A DNA stretch of 64,000 bases from an uncultured Methanobrevibacter sp. Lineage in GTDB: Archaea; Methanobacteriota; Methanobacteria; Methanobacteriales; Methanobacteriaceae. Under the pieces are notes generated by a model. That model did not search any database and was not told the origin of the DNA. It saw only the letters and a list, made by a program, of their open reading frames with translations. The DNA lies in the NCBI RefSeq assembly GCF_902784195.1, contig NZ_CACZTX010000005.1:1-64000 (forward strand). The letters are read 5' to 3'. Below are positions 17,832 through 27,712 of the stretch, one piece after another. Both the position numbers and the translations under genes were made by a program. The first letter of the stretch is position 1, and the number at the start of each line of letters is the position of its first letter.

Positions 17832-18884
17832 TTATCTGCTATATCTGTGAGCAATGTTACAGGTTCCTTCCTTACTTACCATACATGCACCGATTGGGTG
17901 CATTGGATTACATGCCTTTCTAAACAATTTACAGTCAGTTGGCTTTGCCATACCTCTTAAGATAGGTCCGCAAATACATCCTTTAGGAGCTTCAGTAACA
18001 TCTTTCACTTCAATGTCATATTTCTTCCTTGCATCCCACTCAGCAAACTCATCATTAACTTCCAAGACTGAGTTAGGGATTTTTGGGAAACCTCTCCATT
18101 CTCTGCTTTCCACGTGGAAAACCTCATCCATCATTTCTTTTCCAATAACATTTCCTTCAGTTCTTACTGCACGCTTATATTCATTGTCAATTCTTGGAGT
18201 TCCATTGTCAATTTGTCTTAAGATCATGTAAACGGACATTAAAATATCCAATGGATTAAAACCTGCTACAGCTTGAGGGATGCCATATTCGGTTGAGAAC
18301 TTTTCAAATGGTTCAGTTCCTAAGATTGTACATACATGTCCAGGTTCGATTAAAGCATTTAAATTGGTTTCACCAGAATTGATCAAGAAGTCAATAGCTG
18401 GTGGAATCAATCTATGACATGAAACGATTGAGAAGTTTTCAGGTGGCTTTTTCAATAATTCGGATGCAGTTGCAGGAGCAGTTGTTTCAAAACCTGCAGA
18501 CATGAATACAACATCATTATCTATTTTTTCTGCAATTTCCACTGCATTTGGAATACCATAAACAACCCTTACATCTGCACCTTCAGCTTTTGCTTCAGCA
18601 AGAGAGCCATTGGAACCAGGAACTCTCAACATGTCTCCAAAAGTGGTTACAGTAACCCCTTTTTCTATCAATTGTAAACATTCATCAATTTCTCTTGAAG
18701 GAACAACACATACAGGACATCCTGGCCCTGCAACGATCTCCACTTCAGGAGGAAGCAAAGATCTTATACCATGTTCCATTATGGTATGTTCATGGGAACC
18801 ACAAACATGCATAATTTTAACAGGAGTAGCTAAATCATTTATTCTTTTAATTAAAGTATCAGCCATCTCTTTCATACTAGCCAT
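17832..18884 (-). CDS. hypD: hydrogenase maturation protein HypD
   Basis: HypD (350 residues) is the FeS scaffold that with HypC holds iron while the CN and CO ligands of the NiFe active site are built. Family motifs seen: HVCGSHEHT (~25), GPGCPVC (~54), the FETTAP segment (~122), EPGHVCTILG, and the C-terminal cysteine cluster CICGPILRG ... DCKLFRKACNP ... GACMVSKEGTC that binds the [4Fe-4S] cluster. AAGGTGTTATA precedes the ATG. It is needed for the Mvh enzyme encoded at 57.4-60.2 kb and for the F420-reducing hydrogenase elsewhere. Confidence 0.97.
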   Translation of the reverse strand: MASMKEMADTLIKRINDLATPVKIMHVCGSHEHTIMEHGIRSLLPPEVEIVAGPGCPVCVVPSREIDECLQLIEKGVTVTTFGDMLRVPGSNGSLAEAKAEGADVRVVYGIPNAVEIAEKIDNDVVFMSAGFETTAPATASELLKKPPENFSIVSCHRLIPPAIDFLINSGETNLNALIEPGHVCTILGTEPFEKFSTEYGIPQAVAGFNPLDILMSVYMILRQIDNGTPRIDNEYKRAVRTEGNVIGKEMMDEVFHVESREWRGFPKIPNSVLEVNDEFAEWDARKKYDIEVKDVTEAPKGCICGPILRGMAKPTDCKLFRKACNPMHPIGACMVSKEGTCNIAHRYSR

Positions 18885-19174
18885 TATAACACCTTAAATT
18901 TTTTTAAAATTTTTATAATTAATTATCAGTTAAATCTTAAACTTGTTTTAAATTTATTTTAATTAATTTAAATTGATTATATAAGTCATTTTATATAAAC
19001 TATTTATAATTAATAAAATTTAATATTAATTAATAATATAATATTATTAGTTTGTCTTAATTAATAATATTTTTTAAAATTCAAACAAAAATATAAGAAA
19101 TTTTTATAATTGAAATTTTTATAACTCCCAATTTCAATAAAAATAATGAAAAAACAATAGCTAAAGGTTTTAAA
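18885..19174. other. divergent promoter region, hypD / nonulosonate cluster
   Basis: A/T-rich spacer with repeated TTAATTAATAATAT-type sequence and several TATA-like runs in both directions. No gene or clear operator. Confidence 0.4.
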
Positions 19175-20905
19175 ATGTATAATGATAATAGAATTTTAGT
19201 TGTAATTCCTGCTAGGGGTGGTTCTAAAGGGATTCCACGTAAGAACATAAGATTGCTTGGAGGAAAACCGCTCATAGCACATACAATAGAAATGGGAAAG
19301 GCATCAGGATATGTTGATGATGTTCTTGTAACAACCGACGACAATGAAATAAAATTCATTGCAGAGAAATTCGGTGCAGAAACTGTCAAAAGAGATGGAA
19401 AACTTGCAGAAGACTCAATCCCACTTGATCCTGTAATCCATGATGCTACAATTCAAAAAGAGAAAAAAGAGAACAAAAAATTTGATGTTGTAATAACAGT
19501 GCAGCCTACTTCCCCACTTCTTAAAACAAAAACCTTAGATTTAGCTATTGAAACATTATTAAATCCAAATGACGACAAGGAGTTCTATGATACAATAATC
19601 AGTGTTGTTGATGATAGACACTTAAGTTGGGGATACGATGAGGAGGAGAAGAAGTATTTCCCATTATACAAGGAAAGAGTAAATAGGCAATACCTGCCAA
19701 AAGCATATAAAGAGACAGGAAGCATATTTGCAACAAAACGGGAATTTGTAAAGGAAAATAGCCGTCTTGGAGAAAATATTGGACTTGTTGAAATATCCAA
19801 GCAAGAAAGCATTGACATTGACAATTATGAAGATTGGTGGGTGGCTGAGAGAATCCTTAAGAAAAAGAAAATATTGATTAAAGCAGATGCTTCCCATGAA
19901 ATCGGAACCGGCCATATCTACAGGGCATTGTCAATAGCTTCAAAATTAGTCAATCATGAAGTAGTGTTTTTGCTTGATGAAGCACAGCCTTTAGGAATTG
20001 AAATCGTCAACAATAACAACTATCCTTACATTACTCATAACAGCAATAAGGGCAATGGAAAAGAGGCAGATGATGAAGCAAAAGAGGAATTGATTGAAAA
20101 GATAGTTGAATATGACCCTGATATTGTAATCAATGACATCCTCAATACAAATTCAAAGTACACTAAATCCCTTAGGGACAAAGGATTCTTCATAGTCAAT
20201 TTTGAAGATGTCGGTGGGGGAGTGAAATATGCACATATGGTCTTTGATGCATTATATGAGCATAAAATACCTCTTCAAAACCTTTACTCAGGACATAAAT
20301 ATTACATACTGAAAGATGAGTTCTATTACCAATCATTTAAGGAAATCAAAGAGGATGTGGATAAAGTTCTTCTTACCTTTGGAGGAACAGATCCAAATAA
20401 CTTAACTGAAAAGGTTCTTGAAGCAATTTTGGAAAGCGATTACAAAAACAAAATTGAAATCATTTTAGGACTTGGTTATGGAAACAAGAAGGAAATACAA
20501 GATAAATACAAGGATAATGAAAGAATAGAAATCTTTGAAAACGTTAAAAACATGAGTGAACACATGCACGATGCTGACTTGATATTCACTTCAGCAGGCA
20601 GAACCATGTATGAAATAGCCTCACTTGGAGTTCCTTGCATATGCCTTTGCCAAAATGAAAGGGAATTAAGCCACATCTTTGGAAATGTGGAAAATGGATT
20701 CATTAATTTAGGTTTAGGCAGTGAAGTCTCTAAGGAAGAAATTAAGGAAACATTTGAAAGCACAATAAATGACTATCAATTAAGACAGGAAATGAACAAA
20801 AGAATGAGTGAAGTTGATTTGAAGCATGGATTTGATAACATCAAAAGGCTAATCAAGCAATCATACAAAGAATGGGAAGAAGAAATGAAAAAAATGGAAA
20901 AATAG
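19175..20905 (+). CDS. fused CMP-nonulosonate cytidylyltransferase / PseG-like protein
   Basis: 576 residues, two enzymes in one chain. Residues 1-~228 are an acylneuraminate cytidylyltransferase (VVIPARGGSKGIPRKNIRLLGGKPLI, TDDNEIKFIAEKFG, VQPTSPLL, YKETGSIFATKREF), which activates a sialic-acid-like sugar with CTP. Residues ~230-575 are GT-B-like and match PseG, the UDP-sugar hydrolase of pseudaminate/legionaminate synthesis (IKADASHEIGTGHIYRALSIA, LTFGGTDPNNLTEKVLEAI, FTSAGRTMYEIASLGVPCI). Start follows AAAGG. It heads a plus-strand cluster with a NeuB-type synthase, glycosyltransferase and flippase. Which nonulosonic acid is made cannot be read from the sequence. Confidence 0.9.
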   Translation: MYNDNRILVVIPARGGSKGIPRKNIRLLGGKPLIAHTIEMGKASGYVDDVLVTTDDNEIKFIAEKFGAETVKRDGKLAEDSIPLDPVIHDATIQKEKKENKKFDVVITVQPTSPLLKTKTLDLAIETLLNPNDDKEFYDTIISVVDDRHLSWGYDEEEKKYFPLYKERVNRQYLPKAYKETGSIFATKREFVKENSRLGENIGLVEISKQESIDIDNYEDWWVAERILKKKKILIKADASHEIGTGHIYRALSIASKLVNHEVVFLLDEAQPLGIEIVNNNNYPYITHNSNKGNGKEADDEAKEELIEKIVEYDPDIVINDILNTNSKYTKSLRDKGFFIVNFEDVGGGVKYAHMVFDALYEHKIPLQNLYSGHKYYILKDEFYYQSFKEIKEDVDKVLLTFGGTDPNNLTEKVLEAILESDYKNKIEIILGLGYGNKKEIQDKYKDNERIEIFENVKNMSEHMHDADLIFTSAGRTMYEIASLGVPCICLCQNERELSHIFGNVENGFINLGLGSEVSKEEIKETFESTINDYQLRQEMNKRMSEVDLKHGFDNIKRLIKQSYKEWEEEMKKMEK

Positions 20906-20931
20906 ATGAAGATAAAAGATAAGGTGAAAAT

Positions 20932-22002
20932 ATGAGCATATTTAATGAAGAACCATTTTTAATAGCTGAAATTGGTGTAAATTACTATGACATTGCCAAA
21001 AAGGAAAATATTAGCAATATGGATGCAGCTAAACTGATGGTGAAAGAGGCAAAAGATGCAGGTTGCAATGCAGTTAAATTCCAATCATATAAAGCTAATA
21101 CAATAGCTTCCAAGAACTCCCCCGCATATTGGGATACAAATGAAGAGCCTACAACCTCGCAATATGAATTGTTTAAGAAATTTGATTCCTTTGGAGAGGC
21201 AGAGTACAGGGAAATTGCAGATTACTGCAAAGAAATTGGAATCATGTTCCTATCAACACCTTTTGATTTTGATTCAATTGATTATCTGGATGAATTCATG
21301 GATGTCTATAAGATATCCTCATCAGACCTTACAAACATTCCATTCATTAGGAAAATAGCTGAAAAGGGAAAGGACATCATCATTTCAACTGGCGCTTCCA
21401 ATCTTGATGAAATTAAATTGGCAATAGACACAATAGAAAATGCCAATAAGAAATATGCAAATGGTGAAGCCGGAATAGGAATCATGCATTGTGTTCTTTC
21501 ATACCCTACAGACAATAGCGATGCAAACCTATTGATGATTAAAAACCTTAAGGATTTGTACCCTAACTATGAAATCGGTTACTCAGACCATACAAAACCT
21601 GATGAAAATATGCTTATTTTAACAACAGCTTATCTTTATGGAGCAACAATCCTTGAAAAGCATTATACATTAGATAAAACATTGCAGGGTAATGACCATT
21701 ATCATGGAATGGACCCTAAGGACATTAGAAAATTCAATGAAAACATAAAACTTATCAAAACAATCAATGGACAATATGATAAGGTTCCTCTCCCTTGTGA
21801 AAGCGAATCAAGAAAGCAAGCAAGACGTTCCATCATTGCAAAAGATGAAATTAAAGAGGGAACAGTGATTTCAGAGGATATGCTTACATACAAAAGGCCG
21901 GGAACCGGAATTTCACCAAGCGAAATAGAGAAAGTTATTGGCAAAAAGGCAAAAATTGACATTGCAGAAGATGAATTGATTAAATATGAATATTTGGAAT
22001 AA
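20932..22002 (+). CDS. neuB: NeuB-type nonulosonic acid synthase
   Basis: 356 residues. A TIM-barrel NeuB domain (EPFLIAEIGVNYYD, CNAVKFQSYKA, FLSTPFD, KISSSDLTNIPFI, GIMHCVLSYPT, IGYSDHT, LEKHYTLDKTLQGNDH) condenses PEP with a hexosamine derivative. The C-terminal antifreeze-like SAF domain follows (~290-352: RRSIIAKDEIKEGTVISEDML). Both parts belong to NeuB/PseI/LegI. AAGGTGAAAAT precedes the ATG, 26 bp after the fused cytidylyltransferase gene, so the two steps of making and activating the sugar are cotranscribed. Confidence 0.95.
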   Translation: MSIFNEEPFLIAEIGVNYYDIAKKENISNMDAAKLMVKEAKDAGCNAVKFQSYKANTIASKNSPAYWDTNEEPTTSQYELFKKFDSFGEAEYREIADYCKEIGIMFLSTPFDFDSIDYLDEFMDVYKISSSDLTNIPFIRKIAEKGKDIIISTGASNLDEIKLAIDTIENANKKYANGEAGIGIMHCVLSYPTDNSDANLLMIKNLKDLYPNYEIGYSDHTKPDENMLILTTAYLYGATILEKHYTLDKTLQGNDHYHGMDPKDIRKFNENIKLIKTINGQYDKVPLPCESESRKQARRSIIAKDEIKEGTVISEDMLTYKRPGTGISPSEIEKVIGKKAKIDIAEDELIKYEYLE

Positions 22003-22087
22003 ATGAATTAAAATTGAAAAATTTTATTGAAAAATATTGAAAAATATTGAAGAATTTTATTGAAAATAAAACTTTAAAGGAAAAAAT

Positions 22088-23602
22088 ATGACTTTTACTG
22101 TAAAAGAGATCTGTCAAAAGATTTGGAATCTTGAAGAGAAGTATGAATTGAATCATAAGGAAATTCAAGATTGCTATCCTTGGCAATTGATTAGAATGTA
22201 TTTATATTATGAAATAACAAGAAAGACAAATGTCTTTGAATCTGCTCAACAGTCCAGCCTTTCATTATTTGATAAAATAAACTCATTCTTGCCTTTTATT
22301 AAAAACAGCATTTTATCAAATCCATTAAGCGGAAGGGAAAATGTGGATGTTTTGATATTCGATCATCCGAGAAAAGTCATATTTGAAGATGAGTATCAGG
22401 ATATCTATAGTTATTTTTTAAAAGAAACTCTTAATCAATATGGGAAGAGTTTTGAAACCATTGAATCACCTTATCTAAATCAGCATTTTAGAAGCAATGC
22501 AAACATTAAGGAAAATCATGTCAGATTCAATGACAGAATTCTTTTAGGTTCATTCATTCATAAAACAAGAAATAGGGGCAAATTGCCTTTTACAGAAGAT
22601 GAGAAGCAATTTATCAATAGTGTGAAAGAAGATCTTGAAACCGCCTTTAAAATTGAAATTGACTTGTTTAGTATCATGGAAAATCATATCCTGAATTTCC
22701 AATATGACTATAAGAAGTATATTGAACTTCTTCAAAGGAAAAACCCTAAAGTGGTATTTCTTGTAGTGGCTTATGAAAATAAAGCATTGGTTGCAGCATG
22801 TAAAAAAATGAGCATAGACATTATCGAATTACAACACGGAACCATCAGCCCATACCATTTAGGATACAGCTATCCTGAAAATACAATGAAATTTAACGGT
22901 AAAATCAAGGAAATCGAATACTTCCCAGACAAGATTCTAAGTTTTGGAGACTATTGGAAAAATGCTTGCCCATTCCCTATAACTGGTGAAAACATCATTT
23001 CTATAGGATTCCCATATTTTGAGGAAAACTCAAGAACATATATGAAAATAGCTGAAAATAAAAACTCTGAAGATGGAAATAATGGAGAAACTCAAGAAAA
23101 ACAAATCCTATTTATTTCACAAGGAGTCATTGGAAAATACTTATCTGAATTAGCATATGAAACCGCTTCAAACATTAATGATTCTCAAAATTTCAAATTA
23201 ATTTATAAATTACATCCAGGAGAATATGGAACTTGGAAGGAAAATTACGATTATCTGACAAAAGCAGTTGACAAATTCGATAACTTTACTGTAATTGATA
23301 AAAGTGAACCTCCATTATACGAACTCTTTGCTAAAAGCCACTATCAAATAGGGGCATTTTCAACTGCAATCTATGAAGGGCTTGCATTCAACTGCAAAAC
23401 TTTCATAATCAATGTTCCAGGAGTGGAATACTTAGATGATTTGATTGATAAGAATATCGTGAAAAAAGTTAAAAACAGTGAAGAACTAATAGATTATCTA
23501 AAAGAAGATGAAAAAAATGAAATAATTTTTAAAGAATATGATAAGGATTATTTCTTCAAGAACTTTGATGAAACTATTTTTAAAAAGATTTTAAGTGATT
23601 AA
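22088..23602 (+). CDS. GT-B-like glycosyltransferase (HGT/HP motifs), surface polysaccharide
   Basis: 504 residues without signal peptide or membrane helix. The N-terminal half starts DCYPWQLIRMYLYY and is poorly conserved. The middle shows IELQHGTISPYHLGYSYPE, the HGT loop seen in CDP-glycerol- and sialyl-type transferases. The C-terminal half has KLHPGEYGTWKENYDYL and QIGAFSTAIYEGLAFNCKTFII, an HP motif plus nucleotide-binding SxxxxE. A role transferring the CMP-activated nonulosonic acid is suggested by its place between neuB and the flippase, but is not proven. AAAGGAAAAAAT precedes the ATG; its stop is immediately followed by the flippase ATG. Confidence 0.7.
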   Translation: MTFTVKEICQKIWNLEEKYELNHKEIQDCYPWQLIRMYLYYEITRKTNVFESAQQSSLSLFDKINSFLPFIKNSILSNPLSGRENVDVLIFDHPRKVIFEDEYQDIYSYFLKETLNQYGKSFETIESPYLNQHFRSNANIKENHVRFNDRILLGSFIHKTRNRGKLPFTEDEKQFINSVKEDLETAFKIEIDLFSIMENHILNFQYDYKKYIELLQRKNPKVVFLVVAYENKALVAACKKMSIDIIELQHGTISPYHLGYSYPENTMKFNGKIKEIEYFPDKILSFGDYWKNACPFPITGENIISIGFPYFEENSRTYMKIAENKNSEDGNNGETQEKQILFISQGVIGKYLSELAYETASNINDSQNFKLIYKLHPGEYGTWKENYDYLTKAVDKFDNFTVIDKSEPPLYELFAKSHYQIGAFSTAIYEGLAFNCKTFIINVPGVEYLDDLIDKNIVKKVKNSEELIDYLKEDEKNEIIFKEYDKDYFFKNFDETIFKKILSD

Positions 23603-25045
23603 ATGAGCGAATATGTGCGATTTATACAAAGAATAGGTTTGGTGGGACTCACAAACATCCTAATCTCTCTCAGTAGCCTGATCTTTATTCCAATTATTAC
23701 AAAGTCATTTACCACCGCAGAATATGGTATGTGGGCACAGGTAAACACTACAATCGCACTTGTTCCAAACATTGCAAATCTTGGCCTTCCATACACAATG
23801 GTAAGGTTCCTTTCTGCTGAAAAGGATAAGGAAAAAATCAAGGACTCATTCTATCCAATGATTAGCCTAACATTCATTTCAACAATCATAATATGTTTAT
23901 TGTTCCTAATCTTTGGAAACACAATTGCAAATGCATTATTCAACGGAAGCATGCAAGTATTGTACATTACAACTGCAATCTCATTCTTTGCATGCATGAA
24001 CCTTATGCTCATAAGCTTCTTTAGAACATTCAAGCAAATGAAAAGATACTCATTATTCCTGGTTCTTCAAAGTTATATTGGAGTATTCGTAAGCATTTAC
24101 CTAACTTATGCAGGACATAATATTGAAACTGTAGTGCTTGGTCTTTTGACAGGTTATGTGGCAGTATTCATAATGATGGCATTTCTAATTGTAAAATATC
24201 TTGGAATTGGAATTGGAAAATGGTCTAATCTAAAGGAACAACTTGCATTTGCTTTACCTACCATTCCAAGCAATGTGTCCAGTTGGGTTGTTGATTCAAG
24301 TGACAAGTATGTCATTGGAATCCTTATTGGATCAGTTGCAGTTGGATGCTACTCACCAGGATATGCATTGGGAAGCATACTATTGATGTTCCTTTCCCCA
24401 TTTGCAGTTCTCTTACCTGCAGTTTTACCTGAACATTATGAAAAGGGAGACATAAGGGAAGTGGACAAGTATCTTAGCTATTCAATGAAATACTATCTCT
24501 TGCTAACAGTTCCTGCAGCAGTTGGAATGAGTGTGCTCTCAAAGCCATTATTATACATAATCACAACCCCTGAGATTGCACTTGGAGGTTATATGGTAAC
24601 TCCTTTTGTTTGCCTTGGAGCAATATTCATGGGAATGTATGGAATTACAAATAATATTATGATCTTGGAAAAAAACACAATGATTCTCGGAAAGCTATGG
24701 ATTGTTGTGGCTATTTCAAATATAGTCTTGAACTTATTGCTTGTTCCTTACCTAAACATTTTAGGGGCAGCAATTGCAACACTTATCTGCTACATATTGG
24801 CATTTGCTGTAACAGCAATCGCAAGCAAGAAAACAATGAGATTGCCATTCAACATGAAAGAGCTTTTAAAAATAGTCGTTGCGGCATCCCTTATGGGAAT
24901 TGCCGTATATTTAATGCACCCAATTGGAATTGTTAATGTCTTGATATCCATTATCGCAGGTGTAATCATATACTTTGCAGTCATCTTCATTTTAAAGGCA
25001 GTGACATTTAAAGAAATTGCAATCTTTAAAGATTTGCTTCATTAA
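23603..25045 (+). CDS. Wzx-like polysaccharide flippase (MOP superfamily)
   Basis: 480 residues, almost entirely hydrophobic, with about 12-14 helices in the pattern of PST/Wzx lipid-linked oligosaccharide flippases. The N-terminal LVGLTNILISLSSLIFIPIITKSFTTAEYGMWAQ is the family hallmark (polysaccharide biosynthesis protein, Polysacc_synt). It begins on the base after the stop of the preceding transferase gene, so the two are translationally linked. It should move lipid-linked sugar units carrying the nonulosonic acid across the cell membrane for surface display. Confidence 0.93.
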   Translation: MSEYVRFIQRIGLVGLTNILISLSSLIFIPIITKSFTTAEYGMWAQVNTTIALVPNIANLGLPYTMVRFLSAEKDKEKIKDSFYPMISLTFISTIIICLLFLIFGNTIANALFNGSMQVLYITTAISFFACMNLMLISFFRTFKQMKRYSLFLVLQSYIGVFVSIYLTYAGHNIETVVLGLLTGYVAVFIMMAFLIVKYLGIGIGKWSNLKEQLAFALPTIPSNVSSWVVDSSDKYVIGILIGSVAVGCYSPGYALGSILLMFLSPFAVLLPAVLPEHYEKGDIREVDKYLSYSMKYYLLLTVPAAVGMSVLSKPLLYIITTPEIALGGYMVTPFVCLGAIFMGMYGITNNIMILEKNTMILGKLWIVVAISNIVLNLLLVPYLNILGAAIATLICYILAFAVTAIASKKTMRLPFNMKELLKIVVAASLMGIAVYLMHPIGIVNVLISIIAGVIIYFAVIFILKAVTFKEIAIFKDLLH

Positions 25046-25177
25046 ATTGAAGCTAAAATTGATTAAGATGAATGAAATTTTTTTGTGAAAAATAGTTATT
25101 GTGCAAAAATGAAAAAATATGTAAAAATAGCAATATACAAAAATAAATCATGAAAAAAATTAAAGATGATAATTTAT

Positions 25178-25690
25178 TTAATGGAACTTTCCTTCTTTTT
25201 TTAACTTTTCATAATGATCATTATCTCTTGAAGAAAAGACTTTTGCAGGATGACCACCAGCAATTGCATATTTAGGAATATCCTTAACTACAACACTTCC
25301 TGCTTGAATGATGGCGCCTTCACCAATAGTCACTCCAGGAAGAACAATGACACGATTTCCTAACCATACATTGTCTTCGATAACAACATCCCTAGAAATT
25401 ACAGTATCATCATAAGGAATGGCATCCCCTTCATAATTATGACTATCAGTGATTATCATGCATTCGATTCCAGAGTGAAAATTATCCCCAATTATCACAT
25501 TGGCTGTTCCTTGAATCTTCATGCCATTAAAATTCACATTGTTCCCAAGACTTGTTTTAGGAGTAATATAGGAAAAAGCATTAACAGTTAAGTCATTTCC
25601 ACATGACGCAGAGACCCTTTTAACTCTAAATGTATAATATTTCCTTTTAATAACCTTAAAAACATTTAAAACTTTAGAAATCATCTTCAT
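25178..25690 (-). CDS. hexapeptide-repeat acyltransferase (WbbJ/Maa type)
   Basis: 170-residue left-handed beta-helix acetyltransferase. Hexapeptide repeats run from ~45 to ~150, with the catalytic-type histidine in [10 protein letters not shown] and the ending [15 protein letters not shown], typical of sugar O-acetyltransferases such as WbbJ/Maa. The N-terminal 30 residues are basic and amphipathic and may touch the membrane. GTG, ATG and ATG starts are all possible within 10 bases (25693, 25690, 25684). Convergent with the flippase gene; likely modifies a surface sugar. Confidence 0.85.
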   Translation of the reverse strand: MKMISKVLNVFKVIKRKYYTFRVKRVSASCGNDLTVNAFSYITPKTSLGNNVNFNGMKIQGTANVIIGDNFHSGIECMIITDSHNYEGDAIPYDDTVISRDVVIEDNVWLGNRVIVLPGVTIGEGAIIQAGSVVVKDIPKYAIAGGHPAKVFSSRDNDHYEKLKKEGKFH

Positions 25691-25747
25691 CACAGCTTGA
25701 ATCTATAGAAAAAATGTGAAAATAAATAAAAAAAGAAAAAATTAGCA

Positions 25748-27712
25748 TTATACTACAGAACAATCTGCAGAATAATATGATAATAATCTTGCTATTTTAG
25801 CAACAGTTAACTCATCAATTCTTCTTTGACCACGAATCATTCTATTGAACAATTCATCTATAAAGAGATCCTCATTGGTAAGGATTACATTTAAAATAGC
25901 CAAGTCATCGTTTACAAAACCGATTAAAGGTTCAATGTAAATTCCGCTAAATCCTTTATTATCCAAGAAAATAGCTAAGTCTTCATTTAACTCTAAAGCT
26001 TTACGCTTGATTTGACTATTGTTTACAAAATGAATCTCTTCATTTCCAAATTCAAATCTGGTTTGATTATCCTTATAATCAGTTTGAAGCTCTAATGTAT
26101 TCTTCTTATCCATGTAATTTTGGATAGAAGCAGAATCATTCACCATAGTGTCAGTTTCATTGTCAGATTTGACCTTATTCTTGTAGTCTTTAGAGTCATA
26201 TCTTTTGGATAAAATGGTATATACACCAGTAGGTCCAACAACCACGTGGTTAATTATATCTCTTGATTGTGGAGGTTGAACTGCATAAAAGACATAGAAA
26301 TCATTTGGAAGTGCAAGCAATCTTTCACGAATGATTCTTCCACGAGCAATGTAATTATTGAAAGCGTATCTTTTATAAATACCGTAACTTAGAATAAGAA
26401 CACCTATTGCAACAGCAATCAACACATACCATATTTGGTTAATGAAGTAATAATATGCAGCTGAAACAACTAAAATGAATGCTCCGATTAACATATATAA
26501 ATCAGCATTGGTTTTCTTAGGTTCATAAGCCCTATTTTGAGATTTCATTAGTTCAACTGTTTCTGGAGTAACCAATGCATCCTCTTGGCTTGCAGTTATG
26601 TTTCCACGTTTAACACTTTCTTCACCTTTTTTGATTAAGCGTTTGACTGAACTTCCCTTGTAGAATTCCTTATCCATGCTTCTTATATATTCATCTTTAA
26701 GAATATCAGACAATGCAGTGTAATACTTATAACGAGCAAGCTTGAATGCTTCATACTCTTCAGGACTATCAAAGACCATTTCATTTTGAACTCTGGCAAA
26801 AAGCTTTTGATCCTCTTCAGACAATTCCTGCCTAGCTAAAGACACTGGAGATTCAGGCATTTCATCTTCTGGAATATCAGTGACTTCAACAAGACCATAT
26901 TCCTGATTTTCATGCGCCTCTTCATAAGCATCCTTATAAGCAAAACCAGAAGCTATATCCCTTGAAGTTTGCATATACCTTTTTTCAGCATGAATAGGAA
27001 TAATCTCATCAACATCTCCAAGTGTAGAGTCATAAATTGAACCATAGGAAACCATTTCTTCCTCGCCATAGGACTCTAAGGTATCAGGCAATATCTCTTC
27101 AGTTTCATAATAATAGTCTTCATCAGAGTATCCTTCATTTTGAGCATTTAGCTCCGCATGAATAGGAATAATCTCATCAACATCAGAATCATCTACAAAA
27201 TTAGCCTCTGCATGAATAGGAATAATCTCATCAACATCAGAATCAGAATATAAAGAATCATCTACAAAATTAGCCTCTGCATGAGAATATAAAGAATCAT
27301 CTACAAAATTAGCCTCTGCATGAATAGGAATAATCTCATCGATTTCATCATCAGCGAGTGGGGTTTCTGTGAGTGGGTTTTGTGTAAAATTAGTTGAGTC
27401 AGTGGTTTCGGTTGATGCGGAGACCATATTGGAAATGTAATCTAAAGATCCTCCACAGCTATTGCATTCAAATTCGTTTATATTGTCACTTTCACTTAAT
27501 TGATATTTTAATCCGCAACTTGTACAATAAACAAGTACTAAACCAGAATTATTCTGCGAATCATAATCAGAGGAAACTTTCTCTTCGTCATTAGAGAAAC
27601 CATCCAATTCCTCCAGATTTCCAGAACAAACAGAACATTCAAATGCATTAATATCATCTTCATCATCAAGCTGATATTTTTCACCACAGTTCTGACAAAC
27701 TACCACTTTCAT
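25748..27712 (-). CDS. zinc-ribbon membrane protein with internal repeats and NERD-like domain
   Basis: 654 residues from the ATG at 27712 (MKVVVCQNCG); an upstream in-frame ATG adds 14 unlikely residues. Two zinc ribbons come first (CQNCG...CSVC; CTSCG...CNSCGG). An acidic linker carries four DEIIPIHAE copies and three HAEANFVDDS copies, then a helical part (~295-400), two membrane helices (~415-455) and a soluble part (YFYVFYAVQPPQSRD, VVVGPTGVYTI) that resembles a NERD nuclease-related domain. The last ~60 residues are helical. Function unknown; the layout suggests a cytoplasmic, membrane-tethered sensor or nuclease-like protein. The linker motif partly recurs in the zinc-finger protein at 50188-51381. 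Confidence 0.75.
   Translation of the reverse strand: MKVVVCQNCGEKYQLDDEDDINAFECSVCSGNLEELDGFSNDEEKVSSDYDSQNNSGLVLVYCTSCGLKYQLSESDNINEFECNSCGGSLDYISNMVSASTETTDSTNFTQNPLTETPLADDEIDEIIPIHAEANFVDDSLYSHAEANFVDDSLYSDSDVDEIIPIHAEANFVDDSDVDEIIPIHAELNAQNEGYSDEDYYYETEEILPDTLESYGEEEMVSYGSIYDSTLGDVDEIIPIHAEKRYMQTSRDIASGFAYKDAYEEAHENQEYGLVEVTDIPEDEMPESPVSLARQELSEEDQKLFARVQNEMVFDSPEEYEAFKLARYKYYTALSDILKDEYIRSMDKEFYKGSSVKRLIKKGEESVKRGNITASQEDALVTPETVELMKSQNRAYEPKKTNADLYMLIGAFILVVSAAYYYFINQIWYVLIAVAIGVLILSYGIYKRYAFNNYIARGRIIRERLLALPNDFYVFYAVQPPQSRDIINHVVVGPTGVYTILSKRYDSKDYKNKVKSDNETDTMVNDSASIQNYMDKKNTLELQTDYKDNQTRFEFGNEEIHFVNNSQIKRKALELNEDLAIFLDNKGFSGIYIEPLIGFVNDDLAILNVILTNEDLFIDELFNRMIRGQRRIDELTVAKIARLLSYYSADCSVV
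27125..27335. repeat. imperfect tandem coding repeat (HAEANFVDDS / DEIIPIHAE)
   Basis: Within the zinc-ribbon protein gene, blocks of about 27 and 33 bases repeat almost perfectly at the DNA level (for example three copies of the 20-base segment TCATCTACAAAATTAGCCTC). Near identity of codons shows recent duplication, so copy number may vary between strains. Confidence 0.8.

Noticed and set aside
27125-27335. CRISPR-like repeat array
   Set aside because: The repeats are in frame within a protein gene, of unequal length and without unique spacers of constant size.
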